Part shown: piece by piece, positions 45,501 through 54,708 of the stretch
How positions within the stretch are numbered: position 1 is the stretch's first letter
How the letters are laid out: each line of letters starts with the position of its first letter
Source: Paragorgia papillata
Lineage: Eukaryota > Cnidaria > Anthozoa > Scleralcyonacea > Coralliidae
Direction: 5' to 3'
Length of the DNA stretch: 64,000 bases
NCBI GenBank assembly: GCA_035771165.1
Contig: JAWNZC010000351.1
Coordinates: 8,563,501-8,627,500 of the forward strand
Notes under the pieces: generated by a model
The model's input: the letters and a program-made list of their open reading frames with translations, nothing else
Databases searched by the model: none
Told to the model about the DNA's origin: nothing
Position numbers and translations under genes: made by a program

Positions 45501-47769
45501 GTCGATACACAAACGAGGTGAGAAAGGTCTATATACTGTAAGTTGCAGATTTGGTAGAGGATACTGAGCAAAACCATTGTCGTTCACTACATAAATAAAT
45601 TTGTAAATTAATACTTCTGATTTCATGTGTAGCCATTTTTCACATAAATTAAACTGGACGGTGGTTTCAAAAACGTCATCCTCGTTAGTTCCGATAGGAG
45701 GTACATATAGTATAGGTCTAGAAACGTGGGGTGGGGGGAGGGGGACCATGTTCAGCCGAGAATTTAGGAAAATAAAGAATAATAAAGAATAAAACATAAA
45801 CCGAAAATCGTCATTCTGTTTTATAACTTGAATAACTTGAATATCAATTCACAAGATGACCAACCTCATTCCCAGGGCCTTTTTTTGGCTGATGAACTCT
45901 GCATTTTCATTGATTGCTTTTCTTTAAAATTTTTCGGGAAACATATAATTATGCATAGTTTTGACCTAGTTATAGTTATCAAATATCGTAAAGTAACGAC
46001 CCTCGTTACTTTCGGAATTAGCAGCTTTTAGTGATCGCTACTTTCGGGGCGTCGTTATTTTAGGGGTGTTTACACCGGTACACGCTCCATTTCGTATATA
46101 AAAGACGCAAAGTACTATCAACAATTGTTGCTAAGACAGGATTTATTTGTGTGTATTGCTACTTTCGGGGGGTCACTATTATCGGGATTTACTAAGAGCC
46201 GTCCAATTTTACTGTTGCTTTCGGGGAGTCGTTGCTTTTGGAACCTTACGGTAGCTTCAATGGGTCTGGACTGCCAACGGGACCGCCATTACAACTCAAC
46301 CCACGGGACCATATACTAAACTAAATTGCTAATTTATTACTCCTAGTATTTCTAGTGTGACAAGATGACGATTTTTGGTCTATGTTGTATAATCATTTAA
46401 AACATGAGCAGCAGTGTTTTAAATATTACAGTCTGTGATGATAAAACACGTACTTTGAATGTTTTGGATAGCTTCAAAAACGCCCTAAGCTTTTTAATTT
46501 TGGTACGTTCATTTGCAAAGTAATTTTGAAAAACAACGTTGTCCATGCCGATAAAATCAAAGCTAAAGTTTATGTAAATCGGGAGGATTTTTTATCAAAC
46601 ACGAATTATTAATGAATTTTTTAAACGTGGTAAGTTTCATGTTTTTATCACAAAGTGCACTATTCTTGTAAATTTGTACACATATCGGCTTGGCTACACT
46701 GGTTGCCAAAATTAATGAGCCGCCTAAAGGAAAACACCGATATCAAACAAAATCTATTTAAGTGCCTATGAAACGAATTAAGTTTGTCTTATTTAAAAGA
46801 ACACTTGAAATTATAGAGTAATATCTATTGCAGTTTTTCGTTTTCTTGCTTTGTTCCTGAGATATATTTTAGTGTTAGAGTTAGTTCTTTGTTTAGTTCT
46901 TAAATATTTGTTTGATATGCAAATTAAACATATTGACGTCGTAGACGCATAATGAGCTATCGGAGAAGGTTAGATATCTTTTCTATTATCAAACCAAATT
47001 AATTTGAATGAAGCATGTGGATGTGTTTTTCGCCCACAACACTAAACATGTAGATCTTCAAGTGATTATTATATTTGATAATAGCAAAGATATATAACTT
47101 TTTCGATAACTCATTATGCACGTGTGACGTCAAAATGTTTAATTTGCATATCAAACAAACTAAAATATCTCAAGAAATATTTAAGAACTAAGCAAGGAAA
47201 CGGAAAACTGCAAAATATGTTACTCTATAATTTTAAGTGTTCTTTCAAGTAAGACAAACTTAATTTTCGTTTCATAGGCACTTTAGGGAGTGCAAATTAG
47301 TACTTTTTTTTCAGAATGTTATGAAGAAATCATGTTTAACAATGAAATTTCTAGGTTATGAAAGAGTTTTTAGAACCGAACCAGACATTTGAACTGGCTT
47401 CAGTCACCCTTGTTGTGTGTTTGAATGAAAAAATACTGACACAACAATACTGCATGAAATAAACTAGAAATCAAAATCTTTATGGGTTTTTTTCCATACA
47501 CGTGCACTTTGAGATATAGGAATTTTAATCTAATATTAAAATTGTAATGGAACTTTACTGGATTCTAAAAACATTACGAGAAAGTTAATTTTGCCCACCA
47601 GTGTACGTCTGTTAGTATCTTCTGTCTGATGTCTTACTGAACATACCTCAAGGCTCAGTGCGACCTTTGCGCCAATTTAGATTCCTTGTATGTATTAAAA
47701 GCAGACTATATGTGCGTGACTGTGTGTTTTTTTTTTCAGGGGTTGGAGAATTTGATCAAGACTGAGTGA
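36533..47769 (+). CDS. NDUFA1: NADH dehydrogenase 1 alpha subcomplex subunit 1 (complex I MWFE subunit)
   Basis: NDUFA1 is a small single-pass inner-mitochondrial-membrane subunit needed for assembly of respiratory complex I. Coding exons are 36533-36631, 41804-41887 and 47740-47769, giving 70 codons plus TGA, exactly the length of the vertebrate protein. The product begins MWYEVLPGFG, the family's MWFE signature. A hydrophobic segment follows (about residues 10-27, IICGCVVASGMAIKL), then a matrix/IMS-facing polar tail with DRVMMNRDKKITQSEYIQK and GLEN near the end, matching the conserved RDRRISG...YYVSKGLEN pattern. All joins are phase 0. There is no cleavable presequence, as usual for this subunit. 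A polyadenylation signal AATAAA lies at 47842. Introns of 5.2 and 5.9 kb are transposon-filled. Exon 2 starts with a donor-like GTAAGA. Confidence 0.95.
37229..37690. mobile_element. Element with CTACACGTGTAAAAAT ends and AACAA/TTGTT array
   Basis: Inverted ends CTACACGTGTAAAAAT / ATTTTTACGCGTGTAG enclose about 430 bp of degenerate, palindrome-rich units such as AACAACTTGTTCACG and GTGAACAATGTTG. NDUFA1 intron 1. The array vocabulary resembles 16715-16920 and 25920-26120. Confidence 0.6.
38359..39410 (-). mobile_element. Internally deleted hAT transposon
   Basis: Ends CAGGGTTCGAATTA / TTAATTCGAACCCTG bound 1.05 kb in NDUFA1 intron 1. TGCCACC occurs directly left of the element and again 3 bp beyond the right end, probably a remnant of the duplication. 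It contains the zinc-finger frame annotated separately but no catalytic domain. Confidence 0.65.
38560..39010 (-). pseudogene. hAT transposase N-terminal zinc-finger remnant
   Basis: A minus-strand frame from the ATG at 39010 encodes KWKETLHADWLEYDGDGKVV and LRCKVCTMKK, then VNHMNSDQHR. This is the C-x2-C...H-x-H arrangement with a tryptophan-rich lead seen in the TTF/BED-type finger of hAT transposases and their domesticated C17orf113/ZNF862-like relatives. After about 90 residues a different frame (ELDLEAMFTPRNEFRKK, HAYFSDQESESDQLK) looks better, so a frameshift is likely. The RNaseH-like domain is absent. It is a broken gene. Confidence 0.55.
40137..40560 (+). repeat. Degenerate tandem array (GCGTAGCGGAACATCTTA)
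   Basis: Units alternate GAACGTTTTATAGCGTAGC and GAACATCTTACAACATAG with many changes. A related array is at 60380-60530 and an inverted one at 60617-60745 in RPB1 intron 4. Short open frames here are not genes. Confidence 0.6.
40664..40811. mobile_element. TTAA-flanked MITE
   Basis: Ends TTAAAGGCCACTTTCC / GGAAAGTGGCCTTAA bound 148 bp with a strong internal hairpin (CGCGAGCAGAGC / GCTCTGCCCTCGCG). TTAA at both ends fits a piggyBac-type target duplication. Confidence 0.7.
41285..41495 (+). mobile_element. LINE 3' end with (AAAT)n tail
   Basis: TACGGATGGCGAAGTTAAAT followed by AAATAAATAAATA is a typical non-LTR retrotransposon 3' terminus. NDUFA1 intron 1. Confidence 0.55.
41560..41703. repeat. 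Palindromic pair of the CTCGAAACGT repeat
   Basis: Two copies of TGATGAAG..CTCC..CTCGAAACGTC face each other, with TTTTGATAACGAAATACTGA on the left inverted on the right. Single copies are at about 23640-23765 (+), 44884-44985 (-) and 59660-59745 (+). The unit ends about 100 bp before NDUFA1 exon 2. Confidence 0.6.
41907..42740. mobile_element. Foldback element directly after NDUFA1 exon 2
   Basis: TATAGGTTAGTGACC at the left is inverted at the right (GGTCAATAACCTATA). A hairpin near the left end pairs GTCACTACGCTGGTTATTAA with its complement. ATGGATAGTAAAA and GGATTGGAAACT are inverted near 42590-42630. It begins 20 bp after the exon 2 donor. Confidence 0.65.
42743..43107. mobile_element. 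MITE with TAGAGCGTTTTCA ends
   Basis: Ends TAGAGCGTTTTCA / TGAAAACGCGCTCTA. Internal inverted repeats include CCTCATGAATACTGGATGA and its complement. NDUFA1 intron 2. Confidence 0.65.
43239..45200. mobile_element. Nested transposon block
   Basis: Outer ends CTACAAGGAGGTAGGGTTAC-like are inverted (about 43239 and 45200). Inside, CCCATTGAACTCTAAAAAG (43267) is inverted at 44796, marking a second element of about 1.5 kb inserted in a GTTAC/TTACC context. A third repeat (44884-44985, minus) sits between the inner element and the outer right end. No transposase frame is visible. Confidence 0.6.
46755..47286. mobile_element. Foldback MITE, family F1 copy 2
   Basis: Ends AAGTGCCTATGAAACGAA / TTCGTTTCATAGGCACTT. 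The arms share TTTGATATGCAAATTAAAC and CATAATGAG..ATCGGAGAAGG with the copy at 8335. NDUFA1 intron 2. Confidence 0.75.
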
Positions 47770-47841
47770 CGAACATATTTTACTCGCAGAACAGAGGTTA
47801 CTGTAATCGTTACGTGAGGAATATTGTGATTTGTATTGTTA

Positions 47842-47847
47842 AATAAA
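47842..47847 (+). terminator. NDUFA1 polyadenylation signal
   Basis: A canonical AATAAA lies 73 nt after the NDUFA1 stop codon and is followed by a GT-rich stretch (GGGCTATGTTTATAG). It is the nearest such hexamer downstream of the terminal exon. Confidence 0.6.
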
Positions 47848-49352
47848 AGGGCTATGTTTATAGTTTCGACTTGCATGCGTTTAATATTTTAACGTCGGGT
47901 TACAATTGTAAAGGTATATTCTTGATTATAATTGGTCAGAAAGATAGTGCGAATTCTCGATATCTGCATTTTTAGTCGTATTTGCCGCTGTAATTGTCAG
48001 ATTCTGAGCCCACGATGTTATTATCTGTAGTTTCTGGAGGTATATTATCTGTAGAAAAAAGGACTTATCATGCATGTGCTGACGTAAACCTGTATGCAAA
48101 CCGAAGAAAAGTGCGGGAAAGAAGCAACTGTCTTTGAATTGCGAGTTTGAATTTTCAGTTGAAAATGTGTAGTAAAACAATTACTGAATTTAACTTTTTT
48201 GATATCAGGAATTATCAAGGTCTCAGACCACAATTATATCAGTCTCGGTAGATAACACAGACTTCGACTTTGATAATTCTTGATATAAAAAGCTTCTGTG
48301 ATAAAGTCTCACTCTCATCCACAAGTCCATAAATTTAGTATCCGCATGTACGCAATGCGTATCTATTTTTATAAAAGTGGTTATATTTGTTTTGAAATAT
48401 ATTATTGCTGACATGAACATAATTTTTAAATGTCGTTAAAAGCCACTTTATGCGCACAATTCGGCATACAAAGCTTGGTTAAGCTTGAGAAATGCTGTCT
48501 AATCCTATCTGATATATTATCTAAAGATTCCGATTCAAAATTCACCTTTTATAATTATTTGGGTTTTTTTCCCGCCAGATTTGTGTACACAAGTATGGCG
48601 GGAAATATTTGTGTTGCCTATAATATTTGTTGCCCCTGTATGGTTATTGCAGGTAGCTCCATATAAATACTATCCCAATGCAATGTTTGTAATTATTATA
48701 ATTTATGGGTGCAAATGAATTTCTTTTTCTCTTGTCTTGTCATATTTTTCAAGGATTTTACTAGTAAAGTGTCGATGAAATGAAAAATTCATTGGCAGTT
48801 TTGTTGTTTTAATAAACAGGCGAGCATGGTTGATGTATAGTTTTTGCGCTATCAACTCTCAAATTTTGTCACGGGTAGTTCGAATTTTTCTCCAAAAACG
48901 AACATAGCAAAAGTTAATAGCGTGAAGACTATCTTACTATATACATCAGATTTTCTTCAAATTTCCAGCGAATGCTCATACCAACGCTCCTCTCTGTTCA
49001 TTAGAACAATAAAATTAACAACAAATTTTTCACTTCATAGGAACCCCGTGCGATGGTAACAAGTTTACAAAAAACAAATATTTAATGACAAATTCGAGGA
49101 ATTAGTTTTGAAGTGAAACAAAAATACAAAACTCCAATATATTTCAAGCTAGTTACCAAATATTCATATAACCGCGTCAAGCTACAATGCATTGATAACA
49201 CAAGAAGTATAAATAAAAAATTCCTTTATTAACCAGCTTTCCTCAAAATTCAGTCCGAAAACCCCCGGAGAATAGTCAGCAAATGCTAATAATTTCTTGG
49301 CAAAAGGACTGTAACTTTCGTAACATCACACTTGAATAACTTCTGCCATGTC
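47848..49352. other. Intergenic interval between convergent NDUFA1 and UQCRH
   Basis: About 1.5 kb lies between the two polyadenylation signals. It is AT-rich with only short open frames on both strands, none recognisable. I see no RNA gene or clear transposon ends. Confidence 0.4.
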
Positions 49353-49358
49353 TTTATT
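49353..49358 (-). terminator. UQCRH polyadenylation signal
   Basis: On the minus strand AATAAA occurs about 36 nt after the UQCRH stop codon. It is the first canonical hexamer downstream of the terminal coding exon. Confidence 0.55.
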
Positions 49359-49393
49359 TTGAGAATTTCCACAATAAATAATGTCTCTTCATG

Positions 49394-52300
49394 CTATTTC
49401 AAATGCGAAAACAGTGTTTTTGCAACCTAAAAAATATATATTTAAAAAAGATAAGAAACTGTCAGGTACAGTACACCAAATTTTTTGCCGAAAAAATACT
49501 GTATTTATTCCACTTGCACTTGCTAGTGCGTGGCGGTTCCACTGTACTATTTTATCAGTGCCTAAAACAGTTTGCAATCAACCTTGAGTTTGCAATGGCT
49601 TCATTGCACCCAATGGCAAAAAGTTATAAAAAATACAAAATTTATAACTTTATGCTTTTACACCGTGTCACCATCTTTTGGTTTAATTGTAAACATTGCA
49701 TTTTGTCACTGCAAAACAGTTTATCTGAGTAGTCAAACTACAAACATCAACTTGAGGCACAAATAATAATGCAAGGTTTTTATTATTCTTTCTTCTGTTT
49801 CACCAGTACAGTGGAAGCTTGTTGATACGACCACCATTGGGCCAAAAAAATGTGGTTGTAATAATGAGGTGGTTGTAATGTATTAACGGGGTGGTTGTAT
49901 TAATGGGGTGGTTGTAATGTATTAACGGGGTGGTTGTAATGTATTAACGGGGTAGTTGTAATGTATTAACAGGGTGGTTGTAATGTATTAACAGGGTGGT
50001 TGTAATGTATTAACGGGGTGGTTGTAATGTATTAATGGGATGGTTGTATTATTGGGTTGGTCGTACTGACATGGGGTTCCACTGTAATTACAATTTTAAC
50101 TTTTTATAAGCTCAATTTACAGCAGATTCAGCTTGAGCGTTTAACAACAATAATTGTCACATTAGTTGCAACTGATTAATTATTTGACGTTTCTAGGCAA
50201 AAGGTCAGACGTTATTAAATTCACATGCAACGCAGATATTTTTAGACAGAATGTTGTAAGTCCCACCCAGCAATTTCTGACATTTTGCCTGGAAACATCT
50301 TTCCAAATAACTTGTTCCCAGTACTCTTCCCACTCAGTTCTGGTGCAATATTGTGGGCTAAGTACTGGGAGCGAGATTGAGTACTGCTAGAAGCACTTTC
50401 TGTTCGATTCTAACAATCCAAATCGCGACTGAAGAAGTTTGAAGTCTGCTCAAGACAGACTTGAACAAAATGGAATTGAAATAAGATTTTTGAGCATGGT
50501 TTTCACTTCTCGCAATCATCACACTACCGTGTTGTCGTTTTATCTCGTAATGATTGCGATTATTCAGGATGATCAGCGATCGTCAGCCGACAAGATCAAA
50601 TTGTCTCCAATGAGCAAAATAGAAACTTCAGTTTCAGCATCATATTATACATCAATTCTGTCTCTATTTTGTGGAATTTAGCAGTCTGTGGTGAACTTTA
50701 GTACTGTTGGTAAACATAAGTATAAGTCATCAAATGATAAACCAGGAAAAGTAAAATGGGGTCCAAGGATCAACCGCGTTATACCGAGTCACACGTTATA
50801 ACGATGTGCACTATAGCGAGGCTCCACTGTAGTAACTAGCATCTGACGAACGATTTTAGTAGAGAGGAAATCATGCTATAAATAAAGAAAGCAAACAAAC
50901 CAACAGCTCGTCCTTAATTTTCTTGTGAACTATCATCTAGTATTTCAACTATCTGTTGCAAGACACAATCCTTGTCCCTCTATACGCGCAGCCATTCTTT
51001 AATATCACTCTGAAGAACTCGGTCAAGACAGACTGATGTGCACTACCGACTACCGGAGCCGACTAGATTTGATTGCATTATTTTGCAATAAAATTGTAAC
51101 AAGGTATGGCAAGGGTGGCCGACCGTGGCTCCCACCAAATTCAGCCACTCTATTCTGGCTCTCTGATTGGTTTGCACCCCTTAATAGTCCGCTGACCGTG
51201 GCTGAACTTAGCAGAAGTGTTCTCCAATTTCTTCAGCGAATTCATACCACGTTCGGTAACTTTTTCAGCCACTCTCACCACATTCTCGGACTTCTAACTA
51301 CCTGAGACTGATTGCGGTGCAACTGATTGTCAAGGATGTGAAAATTCAAAAACTCCGCTGCTATTTTGACAACTGGTTTAGTATTTTTACAGTGCAGGCT
51401 AATGTCGTTCTTACCAGGGTTTGAGATTAAAATTTTTCGGTGGTATCTCTGAACTTGGTATCCCAAATGAAAATTTGGTATCCAAACTTTTGATACCAGA
51501 AAATACATGGTGCTTCTTAATATCCAGATGTTATGAACTTACAATAAACGAAGAGTGAGCTTCCCACTTCAATAGGCCTTTCTGCATGAAGTGCGTGGAT
51601 AACACATTGAGAGATTTGATTGGCTCTCGCAACTGACTTCAGACATCCAGAACTTCGGACAAACATTGGATATTAGCCAATCAGATTTGTCAAAAAGAAA
51701 GATCATGTGATCCATATCATGTGATTATATCTCGGCTATCAAATACTTTGAATGATCTCATCACCAGACTCGGGCATGATTGAGCATTTTCTCTCCTTTG
51801 CATGGATACTGAGGTCTAACATGAAGTAGCTATGGTGCTAAGATGGGTGACCGCTGGTGGGAGGAACGTGGGCAGGTCAGATTTTCGTGAAATATTGCAT
51901 GCCAGCTACGTATTAAACCATGATTAAACTTACATTATGTTAACAAAAATGGAATAAAAACACACTGAAATGGGTGCCAACTTCTTTCTGACTTAAAGTA
52001 ATTTCTATGATAATTATAGTTATCTTGGTTAATATTGGTATTTTAGCAAGATTTCCTTGGTATCCCAATGGCAGGGTCTGAAATTTAAATTTTTTTTCAG
52101 TATCCCATGGGATACCAGGGTTCAAAGTTTTAGTATCCCCCCTAAGAATCCAGTATCCCACTTCTGGATACTAGTTACCATAATTTTTAGTATCCCACCT
52201 ATTTGTCGGGGTGACTGTACATCACAAGAAATATATTAAGAAAACATTAATTAATCAAAACAGTTTTATTTTGCACTAAAACCCATCAAAGTCACTTTCA

Positions 52301-54205
52301 GAGTCAGACTCTGAATTAAATAAATTCAAATTTTTATATAAGTTTGAGTGTAGTTAATGGGAACCACAAAGGAGTTAAAGTCATGTAATGTATTGTTGAA
52401 GAATGAGGGAGAATTAGAAGGGAATTTGAATAAAAAGCACAATTAGCCTCCGGCTATGTTGTGTATGGAAAGGCGATACGGACCACGCTGTTGGACATGC
52501 AGTGTATATATATTGCTTAAAGAACCATGTAAAAAATGACAGAAGAAGAATAAGAGTAATGTAATGTATAGTATGGTGCAATCAGGATCTGGGACACAAC
52601 CCTGGATGCGTTTCGACCTTCTGGTGGTCTCATCAGCAGGGATTTGGGAATGGGAGTCAATGTAAATATTAAGTTAATTTTTGGAAGAGAAATAATAATC
52701 ACTATCAACACAATATATTAGACGAGAATAAAAGTGAGTGCTTACCAAACTAATAAAAGTGAGTGCTTACCAATCTAGTATATAATGACATTTGAAAATC
52801 TTCGAGTAGAGTAGGAAGGTAGCAGTGTGTAGAGTACCCAACACTACTTATAAATTAATATTCAAACATCCCTGTGAAGGCCTTCAGGTAGCAAGCTGAC
52901 AACCATCCCCACGAAGGTCCTGGGGACGAGATTGACATATATCAATGACGCTAATCACTTGATTTCCAAGATGGCGACTTATATAGATCAGTGGTGCTAA
53001 CAAAGCTATCGGGAGACCAACGGAGGCCTTTTCCGCTATCCCGATTTTTGAAATTTTGTGGTATCGCGTCAGGATACAAGTAAAACAGAAGTTAGTATCC
53101 AAAACGAAATTTTAGTATCCCGTGGATATCGGGATACTGCAAATTTCAGATCCTGAATGGGATACCAAGGTTTCAACATCTGGTATCCAAAATTAAAAAC
53201 TGGTATCGTCGGGATACTGGGATACCGCAAATCTCGAACCCTGTTCTTACGTCAACTATTCTTTTGTTATTAACAATTTATTATTGATTTATGAAATATC
53301 AATTATATTATTTAAATTTCGAATAATTAAGAAAATTTGACAGAAAATTTGAACGCTCGCACCCCTCTAGATCCGCCCCTGGGCAAGTTCACAAGTGGCT
53401 ACCAGTTATACAAGTGCACACCAGCTGAATTGCTGAAAATGCATGATAATCAATTTTTAATTCTGGAAATCTGGCACTTTTAATATCGAAAATTATCAAG
53501 GTCAAATTCTGTACTACCAGTATTACAGAAGCTTCAGCAAATATAGACTGACAATAAATCTTGACCTCCAGTTGGTCACAGATCACCAACAGTTGCTCAA
53601 TATAATTTGGCTGTCGCCATAAAAGATAAATTTAACTAAAGATTCGGTGCAAAAGCATTAATTTCTCATGAAAATGACAATAAATTAGATAAAAGAAATA
53701 CAAAAGTTATAGAGAAACCATAAATAATGAAGTACTTACACATTTATCAACACATCCAACGAAATCAAGTAGTTCTTGTGCACAGTTTTCTTCGGTCTTC
53801 TTTCTGCCGTTCACTCTTGTTTCACAAGTATCAAATTCTTCCTTCAACGCAATACACCTCGACAACTCTTGACATTTCTCTTTAAGAATCTCTTGGTGAT
53901 CCTCGGGGTCTTCTTCTTCGTCGTCGTCATCATCATCATCATCTTCTTCAGATTCTCCTTCTTCATCATCACCGGGATCTTCCTCCTCATTCACCTCGCT
54001 ATCATCATCCGATGGGTCGTCATCATCCTGTTCATTTTGATCAAAATTAAGCCATACTCCTTAAAGGGTCCTTATCTTTTCTCGCACCAAACACACTAAA
54101 ACTGTGTGCATCTTCGTTTTAACTTACCTCCGTGACGTTCTCGAACGGTTCTGGGGCATTTTCTTCCAGATTCATTGCTTCCAAATTTTCTCCACCGGCA
54201 ACCAT
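49394..54205 (-). CDS. UQCRH: Cytochrome b-c1 complex subunit 6 (hinge protein), complete
   Basis: UQCRH is the acidic hinge subunit of respiratory complex III, sitting on the intermembrane-space side and helping cytochrome c dock on cytochrome c1. Coding exons are 54128-54205, 53740-54027 and 49394-49426. The joins are in phase and give 132 codons plus TAG. The first two thirds are extremely acidic (runs of D/E at residues 27-68). The C-terminal helical hairpin carries cysteines at 78, 84, 94, 108 and 122 with the family spacing C-x9-C, x13, C-x13-C, in KCQELSRC, DTCETRV, EENCAQELLDF and DKC. The last exon holds only ten codons (VAKTLFSHLK), matching the family ending VAHKLFNNLK. The acidic part makes it about 40 residues longer than the human protein. 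The start at 54205 is the first in-frame ATG and has an A-rich context. The final intron is 4.3 kb and holds a hAT-type element and a minisatellite. Confidence 0.95.
49850..50075 (+). repeat. 22-bp minisatellite in UQCRH intron 2
   Basis: About nine units of GGGGTGGTTGTAATGTATTA plus AC, with an A/G variant. It is followed by GGGGTTCCACTGTA, the ending of a common dispersed repeat that also appears near 50815. Confidence 0.8.
51415..53243. mobile_element. hAT-type element of 1.8 kb, non-coding
   Basis: Ends CAGGGTTTGAGAT / ATCTCGAACCCTG with TTCTTAC duplicated on both sides (51408-51414 and 53244-53250). Both subterminal zones are rich in GGTATCCC / GGGATACC, plausible transposase-binding repeats. 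The middle contains the hammerhead-like core at 52593-52636. No transposase frame is seen. UQCRH intron 2. Confidence 0.7.
52593..52636 (-). ncRNA. Hammerhead-like catalytic core, stem I weak
   Basis: On the minus strand CTGATGA (52636-52630) is followed by a perfect 4-bp stem II GACC/GGTC, then GAAA. A 5-bp stem III ACGCA/TGTGT contains one G-U pair. Cleavage base C is at 52593. The flanks do not form a good stem I, so this is likely a decayed ribozyme or a partial copy. Confidence 0.45.
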
Positions 54206-54708
54206 CTTTGAAACGTGTGATCGGCACACCCGCCGAATCGCAGGATAAATTTCGTGAATGCCTGATGAGTTTTGCCCAAAACCCGTTTAATAACGCGCGT
54301 TTGAACGCATAAAAGCCTGGGGATAGTATTGTGCCCTGGAAATCACGAGGGACTCCCCGATTACTAAGCATTTCCTATAAAAATCTGTCTGCCTCGACAC
54401 TTTCTTCAGAAGCGCTTGGCAGCGCTTTGTACAGTGTAAGGCAAAAAGACTTCTCTGTATCGATACCAAAGACGAGAAAAACAGTCCTGGTTTTGAGACA
54501 GGCACCACGTTGGTGGTTAACCATCGAAAGTGGTCTAGTTCTCCGAACTTTTCAAAAAATATTCTGGGGAACAAGAAAGGGAATTTAACATAACGTCATA
54601 GCTTCGATTGTTTCGACTGGTTTCATTTTGCTTGTGCAAGAAAGGCAAAATTGATCCTGATTTTAACTTGTGAAAGATACTACTTATACTGCCACAAAAC
54701 AAATCAGT
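54206..54708. promoter_or_regulatory. Compact divergent promoter interval between UQCRH and RPB1
   Basis: Only 503 bp separate the UQCRH and RPB1 start codons, which point away from each other. The interval must therefore hold both 5' UTRs and either a bidirectional promoter or two back-to-back promoters. No TATA box stands out. It contains short CG-containing blocks (ACGCGCG near 54292, AACGTCA near 54592). Open frames on both strands around 54290-54590 look like chance and match nothing I recognise. Confidence 0.5.

Noticed and set aside
49381..49766. Plus-strand frames over the UQCRH terminal exon
   Set aside because: Low-complexity, overlapping in three frames; the minus-strand terminal exon explains the only conserved part.
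53776..54099. Plus-strand 107-codon frame with hydrophobic runs
   Set aside because: It is the antisense of the acidic UQCRH exon 2 (GAT/GAA codons read as ATC/TTC).
54287..54588. Opposed frames of 85-95 codons between UQCRH and RPB1
   Set aside because: No family match, no splice or start logic, and both overlap the promoter interval.
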